Source of the DNA: an uncultured Actinomycetes bacterium
Lineage (GTDB): Bacteria > Actinomycetota > Actinomycetes > Nanopelagicales > Nanopelagicaceae
Length of the DNA: 64,000 nt
Direction: 5' to 3'
NCBI GenBank assembly: GCA_903863015.1
Contig: CAIPAI010000059.1
Location: 1-64,000, forward strand
The number at the start of each line of letters is the position of its first letter. Positions within the stretch are counted from its first letter, which is position 1. The translations under genes and the position numbers were made by a program. The notes beneath the pieces are model-generated. The model was not told the DNA's origin. It was given only the letters and a program-made list of their open reading frames with translations, and searched no databases. This document shows positions 25,749 through 34,663 of this stretch, piece by piece.

Positions 25749-26573
25749 ATGTCGCCTCAGCCCACAACTCATCCGGAAATTGAACGGTTGCGCCTCGCCT
25801 GGCTGGAGAGTGTGCGCGCCATTTCTACGCTGGGAGCCGCCCTTTCAGATGAGGAGTGGGAGGCGCCTACACCGTGCCCTGGTTGGAGTCGGAAGGACCT
25901 CGTCAGCCACATGGTGGGGTTGGAGTCACGAGTCCTCGGGGGTGAAACACCCGACCCAACCACCATCGATGTGGCCAAGCCTTGGGTGAAGAGCGCCTTC
26001 GCCGGCTTTGTGGAGATCGATGTGGAAGTTCGTCGCTCTCGCCGCGGACAAATTGTCTTTGGTGAATTCGTCGACATCACACACCTGCGCAATGAGGCAT
26101 GGGAATTAGATGTACGCACCCCTGAAACACTTATTCACTTTGATCCCTTCGGTGAAATAACCCTCGAACTACTTCTACGTCGTCGTGTGATGGATATCTG
26201 GACACATAATCAGGATCTACGTACATCACTTGGTATCCCGGGAGATGAAAATGGTTTGGGTGCGGAGCACTCTTGGAAGGAATTGGGAGTTGCACTCCCC
26301 ATGGTCTTTGGAAAACGCGCCAGCGCAGCGCCTGGCCAATCGCTCCTACTAGAAGTGCGTGATTGCTTCACGTCGCTCGTAGAAGTAAATAGTGACGGCA
26401 AGGCAAGTTTTGTTAAGGAACTAGCGGCGCCGACGGTCGCAATCTCATTGAGCGCACATGAATGGTATTTGCTAGCGGCGGGGCGCAAAGGACGCGAGAA
26501 CGTGCAGCCGCGCATTAACGGAAATGAAGATTTAGCAGAGCGTGTGTTAACAAATCTGGCTGTGACGCCTTAA
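25749..26573 (+). CDS. Mycothiol-dependent maleylpyruvate isomerase-like (DinB/MDMPI fold) protein
   Basis: A 274-residue member of the mycothiol-dependent maleylpyruvate isomerase N-terminal family. The signature EWEAPTPCPGWSRKDLVSHM (Trp, Pro-Gly-Trp and metal-binding His) is near residue 35, and RRVMDIWTHNQDLR contains the second conserved metal-site His. The C-terminal part resembles the variable MDMPI C-domain. Many actinobacterial relatives have unknown thiol-transfer substrates, and nothing nearby fixes one here. The ATG at 25749 is chosen over a start 36 bases upstream that lies inside the divergent gene. Presence of this family suggests that the organism uses mycothiol, which is inference. 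Confidence 0.8.
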   Translation: MSPQPTTHPEIERLRLAWLESVRAISTLGAALSDEEWEAPTPCPGWSRKDLVSHMVGLESRVLGGETPDPTTIDVAKPWVKSAFAGFVEIDVEVRRSRRGQIVFGEFVDITHLRNEAWELDVRTPETLIHFDPFGEITLELLLRRRVMDIWTHNQDLRTSLGIPGDENGLGAEHSWKELGVALPMVFGKRASAAPGQSLLLEVRDCFTSLVEVNSDGKASFVKELAAPTVAISLSAHEWYLLAAGRKGRENVQPRINGNEDLAERVLTNLAVTP

Positions 26574-26576
26574 AAC

Positions 26577-27896
26577 TTATTCGTCGTCGCCAGCATCGCT
26601 CTGGTCGTAAAGTTCACTGGGGTCTTCAAGTAGCGCACCGATGCGCGCCAAGAAACGTGAACCAAGTTCTCCATCGATCATTCGGTGATCAAAAGAAAGT
26701 GTGAGTTGGCAGATTGGTCGCACTTTCATTTTTCCCTTAACGGTCCAAGGAATTTCGCGAATCTGCCCGACTGCAAGAATTGCACCTTGTCCAGGAGTAA
26801 GAATGGGCGTGCCACCATCAATGCCAAGAACACCAACGTTGGTGATGGTGATGGTGCCGTGTTGCATGCGATTTGGTGGCGTACGTCCTTCACGAGCGGT
26901 ATCCACTAAAGCCATTAATTCCTTTGCCAATGTGGGGATATCCATGCCATCGGCCTCATGAATAACCGGCACGAGGAGTCCTCGTGGTGTGGCCGCGGCA
27001 AATCCAAGATTGATGTAGCGACGGATAATTACTTCGTGATTGGCTTCATCCCAACTCGAGTTGATCTTGGGAAACTCTTTGGCAGCTTGCAACACCGCTG
27101 CGGCTACGATGAGGAGAGGAGAAACGCGCAAACCTTCGAACTCTTCCCAATCCTTTAACTTCTTCACTGCTTTCAAAGTCTTAGCGACATCTACTTGTAA
27201 CCACACACTGACGTGAGGCGCTGTGAACGCGCTGGTAGTCATGGCTTGCGCCATTTCTTTGAGCACTCCCTTTACGGGGATGCGATCTTCACGATGTGGA
27301 TCGTAAGTTGTTGCAGGTGGTTGTTCCATACCATGTAATGCCATAGCCGCATCAAGTACGTCAGAGCGCGTGATATTCCCACTCTTGCGAATTCGACGAA
27401 TATCTACGCCGAGATCCTTCGCAAGTTTACGAACAGGTGGCTTGGCCACCACAGGACCATCGTGTAATTCTACGACGATGCTCTCGCCCAACTCTTCTTG
27501 TGTTCCACTCGCTGCTTTACGAGCGCGACGTGCAGGTGTCTGTCCTTCTTTGACTCCATAACCCACTAATACTGCGGCTTGTTTTGGTTTGCCAGTGGGT
27601 ACTTCAAGATTGCGATCATCTTCTGCGGGTGCTGCTGGCGCACTCTCACCCGCGACACCATCTTCAATCGTGATGATGACTGTTCCCACATCTACCGTCT
27701 CGCCTTGATTAACTTTGAGGGCAGTAACAGTTCCTGCATAAGGAGAGGGCAGTTCAACGGCTGCCTTGGCGGTTTCGATCTCGCAAATCATCTGGTTGAT
27801 GGTGACCACATCGCCTACGGCGACGTACCACTGGAGAATTTCAGCTTCTGTTAAACCTTCGCCCACATCAGGGAGTCGGAAGTCGCGTAGCGCCAT
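26577..27896 (-). CDS. bkdC: 2-oxoacid dehydrogenase E2 (lipoyl acyltransferase), branched-chain type
   Basis: E2 core of a 2-oxoacid dehydrogenase complex, 439 residues. The single lipoyl domain is at residues 1-80 with the lipoylated Lys in EIETAKAAVELPSP. A peripheral-subunit-binding domain (KPPVRKLAKDLGVDIRRIRK) lies near 155, and the catalytic domain ends with SFDHRMIDGELGSRFLARIG, containing the active-site His and Asp. The ETAKA form is usual in branched-chain or actinobacterial BkdC-type E2 rather than pyruvate E2. It follows E1-beta by about 12 bases in the E1a-E1b-E2 operon. No E3 gene is adjacent, so lipoamide dehydrogenase must come from elsewhere. Confidence 0.92.
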   Translation of the reverse strand: MALRDFRLPDVGEGLTEAEILQWYVAVGDVVTINQMICEIETAKAAVELPSPYAGTVTALKVNQGETVDVGTVIITIEDGVAGESAPAAPAEDDRNLEVPTGKPKQAAVLVGYGVKEGQTPARRARKAASGTQEELGESIVVELHDGPVVAKPPVRKLAKDLGVDIRRIRKSGNITRSDVLDAAMALHGMEQPPATTYDPHREDRIPVKGVLKEMAQAMTTSAFTAPHVSVWLQVDVAKTLKAVKKLKDWEEFEGLRVSPLLIVAAAVLQAAKEFPKINSSWDEANHEVIIRRYINLGFAAATPRGLLVPVIHEADGMDIPTLAKELMALVDTAREGRTPPNRMQHGTITITNVGVLGIDGGTPILTPGQGAILAVGQIREIPWTVKGKMKVRPICQLTLSFDHRMIDGELGSRFLARIGALLEDPSELYDQSDAGDDE

Positions 27897-27908
27897 GAGT
27901 CATCTCCT

Positions 27909-28877
27909 CTAGAAAGCGAATGCTCGGTCGATCGCATCGAGTGTGCGATCTAAGTCGGGTAAGTAATGCTCTTCCAGTCGAGCCGGTGGGTAAGGAACGT
28001 TAAAGCCGCCCACCCGAAGTACGGGGGCATCGAGGGAGTAGAAGCACTCCTCGGTAATTTGGCTGGCGATTTCAGCTCCAAGGCCCAGGAATGTGGGTGC
28101 TTCGTGCAAAATCACCACTCGGCCGGTCTTTTGGGCAGATTCAAAGACTGGGGCCAGGTCCAGGGGAGAGAGCGTCCGGAGGTCCATGACCTCAACTGAA
28201 CGACCCTCCTTGGCACAGACCGCCGCTACTTCAATCGCAGTACGAACAGTGGGTCCATAAGAGATCAGAGTTAAGTCGCTTCCTTCTTGCACAGTTCGGG
28301 TCTCATGTAACCCGAGTGATGGTGCTTCTTCATTAACTTCAGCTTTATCCCAGTAACGCCGCTTTGGTTCAAAGAAGATAACCGGATCATCAGATTGAAT
28401 GGCTTGTTGCATCATCCAATATGCATCATTGGGATTAGAGCAAGTGACAACGCGAAGTCCTGCTGTGTGTGCAAAGTAAGTTTCGTTACTTTCGGAGTGA
28501 TGCTCAACTGCACCAATTCCGCCGCCATAGGGAATGCGAACAACTACGGGCAATTTCAAAGTACCGAGTGAACGGGCGTGCATCTTTGCAAGTTGAGAAG
28601 TGATCTGATCAAAAGCTGGATAAACGAATCCATCGAATTGAATTTCACAGACGGGACGATATCCGCGGAGGGCTAATCCAATCGCAGTCCCAAGAATTCC
28701 TGATTCAGCGAGCGGGGTATCGATGATGCGATCTTCCCCGAATTCACTCTGCAGGTTTTCAGTCACTCGGAAAACGCCACCGAGCTTGCCGACATCTTCT
28801 CCCATGACAAGAACTTTCGGATCTTCCGTGAGAGCCCGGCGTAATCCCATATTGATGGCTTTTCCTAGAGTGATCAT
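27909..28877 (-). CDS. bkdB: 2-oxoacid dehydrogenase E1 beta subunit
   Basis: Beta subunit of the thiamine-diphosphate-dependent E1 component, 322 residues. It has KAINMGLRRALTEDPKVLVMGEDVG at the start, the GTAIGLALRGYRPVCEIQF segment, YGGGIGAVEHHSESNETYF with the conserved histidines, and the C-terminal transketolase domain (RTLSPLDLAPVFESAQKTGR). Its ATG overlaps the stop codon of E1-alpha (ATGA). The E1a-E1b-E2 set resembles BkdABC of mycobacteria, which oxidises branched-chain 2-oxoacids from Val, Leu and Ile; a pyruvate substrate cannot be excluded. Confidence 0.93.
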   Translation of the reverse strand: MITLGKAINMGLRRALTEDPKVLVMGEDVGKLGGVFRVTENLQSEFGEDRIIDTPLAESGILGTAIGLALRGYRPVCEIQFDGFVYPAFDQITSQLAKMHARSLGTLKLPVVVRIPYGGGIGAVEHHSESNETYFAHTAGLRVVTCSNPNDAYWMMQQAIQSDDPVIFFEPKRRYWDKAEVNEEAPSLGLHETRTVQEGSDLTLISYGPTVRTAIEVAAVCAKEGRSVEVMDLRTLSPLDLAPVFESAQKTGRVVILHEAPTFLGLGAEIASQITEECFYSLDAPVLRVGGFNVPYPPARLEEHYLPDLDRTLDAIDRAFAF

Positions 28878-29950
28878 TTCTTCTCACCCTCTGTAAAAGA
28901 TTCAAGATAGTTAATGTAGGCGCTCTTCTCCGCATCAAGAATTGGATGTGGTTCGGCGTATACATAATCAAAGATGGCTTCAACGTATGGGTCTTCGGCA
29001 TCAATAATGTCGCTGCGCAATTTGCTTGCCATCGCTTCGGCTTCTTTTTCAATACCGGCGAAAAACTCTTCATTTGCAAGGCTATTTCGGGTCAGGTATG
29101 ACTTCACGCGAGCAATGGGATCCTTGAGTTTCCACTCATCTAACTCTTGCGCCAAACGGTAACGACTCGGATCATCAGAGGTGGTGTGCGCACCCATGCG
29201 GTAAGTGAAGGCCTCAATAAGTGTGGGGCCTTCGCCGGCACGTGCGCGTGCAAGTGCAGCGCGGGTAACTGCCAGCACCGCAAGTACGTCGTTGCCATCT
29301 ACCCGGACGCCTGGAAAACCAAAACCAGCGGCGCGCCTGTATAACGCAACCTTCGTTTGGCTCTCAATAGGTTGGCTGATAGCCCACTGATTGTTCTGGC
29401 AGAAGAAAACCACTGGTGCGTGATACACGGAGGCATAAGTGAATGCTTCGTTCACGTCGCCTTGGCTCGTAGCGCCGTCGCCGAAGTATGCAATGACTGC
29501 GTTATTACTCTTATCGCGTTGAATGCCCATCGCATAACCAGTGGCATGCAATGTTTGAGCACCAATCACGAGCGTGTAGAGATGGAAGTCGTTATCGCGG
29601 GGATCCCAGCCACCATGGTTAATGCCGCGATACATGCCGAGCAACTTCTCGGGCGGCACACCCTTAGCCCAAGCAACACCATGTTCGCGATAAGTAGGGA
29701 ATGCATAATCTCCGGGAATGAGCGCGCGACCCGAACCCACTTGCGCAGCTTCCTGTCCCAGTGATTGAGCCCAGAGACCGAGTTCGCCTTGGCGTTGGAG
29801 GGCTGTAGCTTCCACATCGAAACGGCGAACCATCACGAGGTCGCGGTAGAGCGCGCGGATCTCTTCAGTTGAAATTTCGAGTGGGTACTCCGGGTCGGTA
29901 AGTAATTCGCCTTCGGGGGAGAGGATCTGGACAAGCTGTAATTCACTCAT
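28874..29950 (-). CDS. bkdA: 2-oxoacid dehydrogenase E1 alpha subunit
   Basis: Alpha subunit of E1, 358 residues, first gene of the operon. It contains SLGQEAAQVGSGRAL, the thiamine-diphosphate motif FGDGATSQGDVNEAFTYASV, and RMGAHTTSDDPSRYR, whose Ser/Arg loop is the usual E1 phosphorylation-loop position. A GGGGGAG ribosome-binding site lies just before the ATG. Head-to-tail overlap with E1-beta shows tight coupling. It is divergent from the HisC-like aminotransferase gene, which may supply or remove amino groups from the same class of 2-oxoacids, although that link is only suggestive. Confidence 0.93.
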   Translation of the reverse strand: MSELQLVQILSPEGELLTDPEYPLEISTEEIRALYRDLVMVRRFDVEATALQRQGELGLWAQSLGQEAAQVGSGRALIPGDYAFPTYREHGVAWAKGVPPEKLLGMYRGINHGGWDPRDNDFHLYTLVIGAQTLHATGYAMGIQRDKSNNAVIAYFGDGATSQGDVNEAFTYASVYHAPVVFFCQNNQWAISQPIESQTKVALYRRAAGFGFPGVRVDGNDVLAVLAVTRAALARARAGEGPTLIEAFTYRMGAHTTSDDPSRYRLAQELDEWKLKDPIARVKSYLTRNSLANEEFFAGIEKEAEAMASKLRSDIIDAEDPYVEAIFDYVYAEPHPILDAEKSAYINYLESFTEGEKK

Positions 29951-30038
29951 CGCTCCCCCTCTACTTTCGACTCGCTGGATATCGACGATCTGACCGGGTT
30001 CTAACCTACCGGGCGAGAATCCACCCTTCCCACTCCCG

Positions 30039-30044
30039 TAGGCT
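30039..30044 (+). promoter_or_regulatory. -10 element TAGGCT, leaderless-type start
   Basis: TAGGCT ends exactly 6 bases before the GTG start at 30051, without a ribosome-binding site. Confidence 0.5.
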
Positions 30045-30050
30045 GGTCGG

Positions 30051-31115
30051 GTGCGCCGGAGCCTAGAAAATGTCCCTGCCTACTTGGCAGGCAAGCCGGC
30101 TGCCGCCCTGCCCGGACTCACCAGCTTCAAGGTCTCGTCAAATGAGAACCCCTACTCCCCCCTTCCCGAGGTAGTGGCCGCGCTCTCATTCGAGCAGATC
30201 AACCGCTACCCCGACATCTCCAACACTCGGCTGCGAGATCTCTTGGCGGCGAAGTATCACCTTGTCACGGATAACTTTGCGACTGGAACTGGGTCAGTTG
30301 GTGTGCTGCAACAGATCGTGCAAGCCACTTGCGACTTTGAAGACGAGATTGTGCACGCCTGGCGATCCTTCGAAGCGTACCCAATAGTTGCTGCGGTAAA
30401 TGGCGCGATAAGTGTGCCCGTTCCATTGCGCGCAGATGAGAGTCATGATCTCGATGCGATGTGTGCGGCAATTACTGCGCGCACTCAATTGATTCTTATC
30501 TGCCAGCCAAATAATCCTACGGGTGTTGCGGCTAAAAGAGACGAGCTCGTTCACTTCTTGGATCGCGTGCCAGCACACGTCACAGTAGTGATCGATGAGG
30601 CTTATGTAGAGTTCATCACTGATCAGCGCATTGCTGATTCACTCGACCTATTTCATAACTACAAGAATGTCGCTATCTTGCGGACCTTTTCAAAAGCTTA
30701 TGGATTGGCAGGTTTACGAGTTGGCTATGCCATCGCTCATCTCGATTTAGCTGAAACTATTCGCAAGTGCACATTGCCATTTGGTGTAAGCAACATTGCT
30801 GAGGACGCTGCGATTGCAGCCCTGAAGTACGAAGATAAGTTGATGGTGCGTGTGCGACACATCCTGGAAGAGCGATCGCGAGTAAGTGAAGCGCTCACCG
30901 CTCAGGGTTGGAAATTATCTGATTCGCAAGCCAACTTTGTATGGCTCAGAATGCCTGGAAAGACAGGGGTTTTCACGCAATCGGCAGCCGAAGTGGGCCT
31001 CTCGGTTCGTCCTTATGGAGATGAAGGCGTGCGTATCACCATAGGAGAAGACGAAGCGAATTCAAGACTTATCGAAATGTGTGCCACGTTTATCAAAGAA
31101 GTGGGCCAAGTGTGA
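30051..31115 (+). CDS. HisC-like aminotransferase (histidinol-phosphate or aromatic aminotransferase)
   Basis: Class-II fold-type I PLP aminotransferase of 354 residues. Features are LTSFKVSSNENPYSPLP at the N-terminus, LICQPNNPTGVAAKRDE, VVIDEAYVEFI and the PLP-lysine segment LRTFSKAYGLAGLRVGYAIA. These fit HisC and the closely related actinobacterial aromatic aminotransferase (Pat). The gene is not near other his genes, which favours the aromatic or broad-specificity role, but sequence alone does not settle it. It starts at a GTG preceded by TAGGCT. Its TGA overlaps the GTG of the EamA gene. Confidence 0.85.
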   Translation: MRRSLENVPAYLAGKPAAALPGLTSFKVSSNENPYSPLPEVVAALSFEQINRYPDISNTRLRDLLAAKYHLVTDNFATGTGSVGVLQQIVQATCDFEDEIVHAWRSFEAYPIVAAVNGAISVPVPLRADESHDLDAMCAAITARTQLILICQPNNPTGVAAKRDELVHFLDRVPAHVTVVIDEAYVEFITDQRIADSLDLFHNYKNVAILRTFSKAYGLAGLRVGYAIAHLDLAETIRKCTLPFGVSNIAEDAAIAALKYEDKLMVRVRHILEERSRVSEALTAQGWKLSDSQANFVWLRMPGKTGVFTQSAAEVGLSVRPYGDEGVRITIGEDEANSRLIEMCATFIKEVGQV

Positions 31116-32035
31116 GCAACGTTCGTAATTATCAGCATCGCCGCGGCACCATCATGGTTGCCATTGCAGCGGTCCTCTTCGCTCTCAATGGCACCGCTGC
31201 ACGCTTAGTCTTAGATGTTGGTCTTTCCGCACCACGGCTCACGCAGATTCGAAGTGTCGGTGCGCTCTTCTTCATCGCTATTTACGTGCTTATGAAGAAT
31301 GCTAAGTCTTTGAAGATTAGTAAGAAGGATGTTCCTTTCCTCGCCGTCTACGGCATCGCTGGATTCGCATTTGTGCAGTACTTCTACTTTGTCGCCATCA
31401 CCAAGCTCGGTGTGGGAATTGGTTTGCTCTTTGAATTTACTGCTCCAGTTTGGATTGTGCTCTACGTACGTTTCTTCCGACATGAAGCAGTGAAGAAGAG
31501 AATGTACGCGGCCCTTGCTTGCACTGTTTCCGGACTTGTGTTGATCTCACAACTCTGGTCGAACACGAAGTTGGAGCCAATTGGTATCGCGTGCGGACTC
31601 ATTGCTTCGGTCTCACTTGCCATCTACTTCTTGCTGGGTGATAAGGGTGTTCATAAGCGCGACACTCTTTCGCTAGTCACTTGGGGATTTATCTTTGCCA
31701 CTATTTTCTGGGCGATCTTTCAACCCATCTGGAACTTCCCTGCCAAAGTGCTCAACACCAACCTCGACCTCGGTGGCCCCTTTGCTGGCTCTTCGGTCTC
31801 GGGTTGGTGGGTCATTCTCTTTATTGTTCTGTTGGGCACTATCGCGCCCTTCTTACTCACCATCGGTGCGCTTCGGTACACCTCACCAGCGCGGGTGGGC
31901 CTCATTGGGACTTTGGAGCCGGTCTTGGCCGGTGCTTTCGCTTGGTGGTGGCTAGGAGAGTCGCTCTCGCTCGTTCAAATAGGCGGTGCTGTAGTCGTGC
32001 TTTGCGGCATCTTGCTTGCTGAAACTTCTCGATGA
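31112..32035 (+). CDS. EamA-family (DMT) transporter, copy 1
   Basis: Inner-membrane drug/metabolite transporter with about ten hydrophobic segments and two EamA repeats. The first begins TIMVAIAAVLFALNGTAARLV; the second ends LGESLSLVQIGGAVVVLCGILLAE, a common EamA C-terminus. The GTG at 31112 (GTGA overlap with the preceding stop) is preferred over an upstream start inside the aminotransferase gene. The family exports amino acids, nucleosides or other small metabolites. It overlaps the next EamA gene by 4 bases, so the two and the aminotransferase form one operon. An amino-acid export role is inference. Confidence 0.85.
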   Translation: MSNVRNYQHRRGTIMVAIAAVLFALNGTAARLVLDVGLSAPRLTQIRSVGALFFIAIYVLMKNAKSLKISKKDVPFLAVYGIAGFAFVQYFYFVAITKLGVGIGLLFEFTAPVWIVLYVRFFRHEAVKKRMYAALACTVSGLVLISQLWSNTKLEPIGIACGLIASVSLAIYFLLGDKGVHKRDTLSLVTWGFIFATIFWAIFQPIWNFPAKVLNTNLDLGGPFAGSSVSGWWVILFIVLLGTIAPFLLTIGALRYTSPARVGLIGTLEPVLAGAFAWWWLGESLSLVQIGGAVVVLCGILLAETSR

Positions 32036-32925
32036 AGGAGCGTTCTAGTTGGCTCTGGGCCTACCTTTCCGTCTCTTTCATCTGGGGATTCTCATTTCTC
32101 TTCATGAAAGTCGGCTTGGAATCTTTCTCCCCTTTCCAGGTGGCCTTCCTTCGAATTTCGCTGGGCGCCTTAGTGCTCTCGCTCGTGCTTGCGCTACGCC
32201 GAACAAAACTTCCGCGTGAGAGAGCTCTTTGGAAGCACACCTTCGTCTCAGGACTCTTACTTAACGCACTTCCGTTTTCGCTCTACTGCTATGGCGAACA
32301 ACGCGTCTCCTCTTCGCTAGCGGGAATCCTCAACGCGGCGACTCCACTCTTCACTGTCATTATCGCCCCGCTCATGATCGCGAGCGAAAAGCCGAGTCGA
32401 CGACGTGTCTTCGGTTTGGGAATTTCATTCATCGGAGTCATCACCGTATTTGGTGTGTGGAGTGGTGGTATTTCCGGAGATATCACCGGCGCCTTACTCT
32501 GCATGGGCGCGCCGCTTTGTTACGGAATCGGATCCTCATATGTGCGGCGAAATATTTCGAATAAGACTGGAATTCTTGAGCAGTCGGTGATGCAGTTGGT
32601 AGCTGCCTCGCTCCTGCTTCTGCCACTCGAGATCATCTTTTACGAGGCTCCCCACGATCTTGCTCTCTCACCTATTTTGGCGATTCTCTCGCTAGGAATT
32701 CTTGGCTCGGGTTTAGCGAACTTGATGATGAACATTGTTTATCGCGATGCCGGTCCAACAATTGCATCCACAGTGACGTACGTGATTCCGATCATTTCAA
32801 CATCGGCTGGTGTGCTCATTCTCAACGAGAGTGTGGCATTCCACGAGATTATTGGCGCTGCCGTGATCATTGGTGGATTACTTCTTACTCAACAGCGCGC
32901 CAAGCGAGCAGCGAAAGCCGCTTAA
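32032..32925 (+). CDS. EamA-family (DMT) transporter, copy 2
   Basis: A 297-residue EamA transporter with ten predicted membrane segments. It begins WLWAYLSVSFIWGFSFLFMK, a strong EamA N-terminus, and ends VAFHEIIGAAVIIGGLLLTQ, followed by a basic tail (QRAKRAAKAA). Its ATG overlaps the preceding EamA stop codon. It is not a close copy of its neighbour, so the two may form a heteromeric pair or export different substrates. The end overlaps the convergent dnaB gene by 4 bases. Confidence 0.87.
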   Translation: MKERSSWLWAYLSVSFIWGFSFLFMKVGLESFSPFQVAFLRISLGALVLSLVLALRRTKLPRERALWKHTFVSGLLLNALPFSLYCYGEQRVSSSLAGILNAATPLFTVIIAPLMIASEKPSRRRVFGLGISFIGVITVFGVWSGGISGDITGALLCMGAPLCYGIGSSYVRRNISNKTGILEQSVMQLVAASLLLLPLEIIFYEAPHDLALSPILAILSLGILGSGLANLMMNIVYRDAGPTIASTVTYVIPIISTSAGVLILNESVAFHEIIGAAVIIGGLLLTQQRAKRAAKAA

Positions 32926-34277
32926 CTAATAGGTGTGGCCATGTCGACGAAGCGGGAATAGTGGCCTTGGAATGCCACTGTTACCGTCTTGGTAGGGCCG
33001 TTACGGTGCTTGGCCACGATGAGATCTGCTTCGCCTTGGCGAGGGTGATCACGATCGTAGGCATCTTCGCGGTGAAGCAAGATGACCATATCGGCGTCCT
33101 GTTCAATCGAACCTGATTCACGCAGATCAGAGAGCATCGGCTTCTTATCGGTGCGCTGTTCCGGACCACGGTTGAGCTGGCTGATGGCCACCACAGGTAC
33201 ATCTAATTCTTTAGCGAGCAACTTGAGTTGGCGAGAGAACTCCGAAACTTCCTGTTGGCGACTCTCCACCTTTTTACCGCTGCTCATCAACTGCAAATAA
33301 TCGATAATGACGAGGCGTAGTTCGTTGCGTTGCTTAAGGCGACGGCACTTCGCGCGAATCTCCATCATGTTCATGTTCGGTGAGTCGTCAATAAAGAGCG
33401 GCGCTGCAGAAATTTCGCCCATGCGACGCGCAAGACGGCCCCACTCTTCTTCACCCATGGTGCCAGCGCGCATGTGGTGGAGTGGTACGCGAGCTTCGGC
33501 CGAGAGCATGCGCATGGTGATTTCGTTGCGGCTCATTTCCAAACTAAAGATCACCGAAGTAAGACCGTGTTTGATAGATGCAGATCGTGCAAGATCGAGG
33601 CCGAGGGTGGATTTACCAATAGCCGGGCGCGCGGCCAGCACGATCATCTGGCCACCATGTAAACCTTGGGTGAGCTCATCAAGATCAACAAAGCCAGTAG
33701 GAACACCACTCATCTGCCCACCACGTGTACCGATGGATTCAATTTCATCGAGAGTAGATTCCAAAAGATCAGCAAGCACGATGTAATCTTCGGAAACGCG
33801 GCGTTCTGTTACAGCAAAGATTTCGGCTTGTGCCGAGTCGACAACATCATCGACTTCACCTTCGACTGAGTAACCAAGTTGAACAATTTTGGTGCCAGCT
33901 TCTACAAGGCGACGAAGAATGGCGCGTTCGCGCACAATTTTTGCGTAGTAACCGGCGTTCGCAGCGGTAGGAACTGATGAGATGAGTGTGTGCAGATAAG
34001 GAGCACCGCCCACACGTGCAATTTCTCCGCGCTTAGTTAATTCGGCAGAAACTGTGACAGGGTCAACTGGTTCGCCACTTGTGTAGAGATCAACGATGGC
34101 ATCGTAAATTGTTTCGTGGGCGGGGCGATAGAAATCGCGAGCGCGCATCGTTTCGACAACATCGGCGATGGCATCTTTGGAGAGCATCATGCCGCCGAGG
34201 ACAGATTGCTCTGCGGAGATATCTTGCGGTGGGGTGCGTTCGAATTCGCGGTCACGCGGTAGCTCGGCGATGCTCAT
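32922..34277 (-). CDS. dnaB: Replicative DNA helicase DnaB
   Basis: Hexameric 5'-3' helicase of the replisome, 451 residues, with no intein. The N-terminal domain starts PPQDISAEQSVLGGMMLSKD. The RecA-like ATPase has Walker A AARPAIGKSTLGLDLARS, SVIFSLEMSRNEITMRMLSA, Walker B LVIIDYLQLM, SQLNRGPEQRTDKKPMLSDL and the arginine-finger region near the C-terminus. A strong GGAGGGGAG precedes the ATG. As in other actinobacteria it lies downstream of the rpsF-ssb-rpsR-rplI cluster. Its upstream region has a cluster of DnaA boxes (34413-34464). Confidence 0.97.
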   Translation of the reverse strand: MSIAELPRDREFERTPPQDISAEQSVLGGMMLSKDAIADVVETMRARDFYRPAHETIYDAIVDLYTSGEPVDPVTVSAELTKRGEIARVGGAPYLHTLISSVPTAANAGYYAKIVRERAILRRLVEAGTKIVQLGYSVEGEVDDVVDSAQAEIFAVTERRVSEDYIVLADLLESTLDEIESIGTRGGQMSGVPTGFVDLDELTQGLHGGQMIVLAARPAIGKSTLGLDLARSASIKHGLTSVIFSLEMSRNEITMRMLSAEARVPLHHMRAGTMGEEEWGRLARRMGEISAAPLFIDDSPNMNMMEIRAKCRRLKQRNELRLVIIDYLQLMSSGKKVESRQQEVSEFSRQLKLLAKELDVPVVAISQLNRGPEQRTDKKPMLSDLRESGSIEQDADMVILLHREDAYDRDHPRQGEADLIVAKHRNGPTKTVTVAFQGHYSRFVDMATPIS

Positions 34278-34614
34278 AGCTCCCCTCCTCTCGACGCTCT
34301 CTATTCTTGCCTCAACCGGTGACAGGCGGGCGTTATGAAGGGAAGCGTAGAAGCGCGGCGCGGCGGGGGGTGTTTGGCTGTGGAGGAAGGCGGGGATGAA
34401 CCAGGGGGACCTTGTGGATAACTTGGGATAAACCTGGGGAAGGTTGTGGATGACCTGTGGAGAACTTCTTCTTGAGGAGATAAAAGACCTGGTCAGTGCT
34501 GTTCCAACGCTCAGCCGATCGGGGGATAAAGAAAGATCTCGGCCATCTCATTTATTGGACAGTGCAGGGAGGAAACCACGGCTCCAGCGGAGAATCTGAG
34601 CGGGGAAAAGAGAA
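34278..34614. other. Non-coding interval between dnaB and rplI with DnaA boxes
   Basis: No convincing gene. It holds the dnaB promoter region, a run of repeated TGTGGA-type sequences and, at its right end, the terminator of the ribosomal protein operon. The short open frames here have no start signals or recognisable products. Confidence 0.7.
34413..34464 (+). promoter_or_regulatory. Cluster of DnaA boxes upstream of dnaB
   Basis: One perfect box TGTGGATAA (34413-34421, complement of TTATCCACA) and two single-mismatch boxes, TGTGGATGA (34445-34453) and TGTGGAGAA (34456-34464), lie in the same orientation; a weaker TTGGGATAA is at 34423. They are 136-187 bases upstream of the dnaB start. This could regulate dnaB or titrate DnaA. 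Confidence 0.55.
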
Positions 34615-34640
34615 GGGGGCGAAGGTTTCCCCTCGCCCCC
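34615..34640 (-). terminator. Rho-independent terminator of the ribosomal-protein/ssb operon
   Basis: GGGGGCGA and TCGCCCCC form a perfect 8-bp G+C-rich stem with a 10-base loop. On the minus strand the hairpin is followed by TTCTCTTTTCC. It begins 24 bases past the rplI stop codon. Confidence 0.85.
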
Positions 34641-34663
34641 CTGCTCGTTAATAAGTACTGGGT

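Noticed and set aside
34333-34551. Short reading frame between dnaB and rplI
   Set aside because: No ribosome-binding site or leaderless element, low-complexity product, and it coincides with the DnaA-box cluster.
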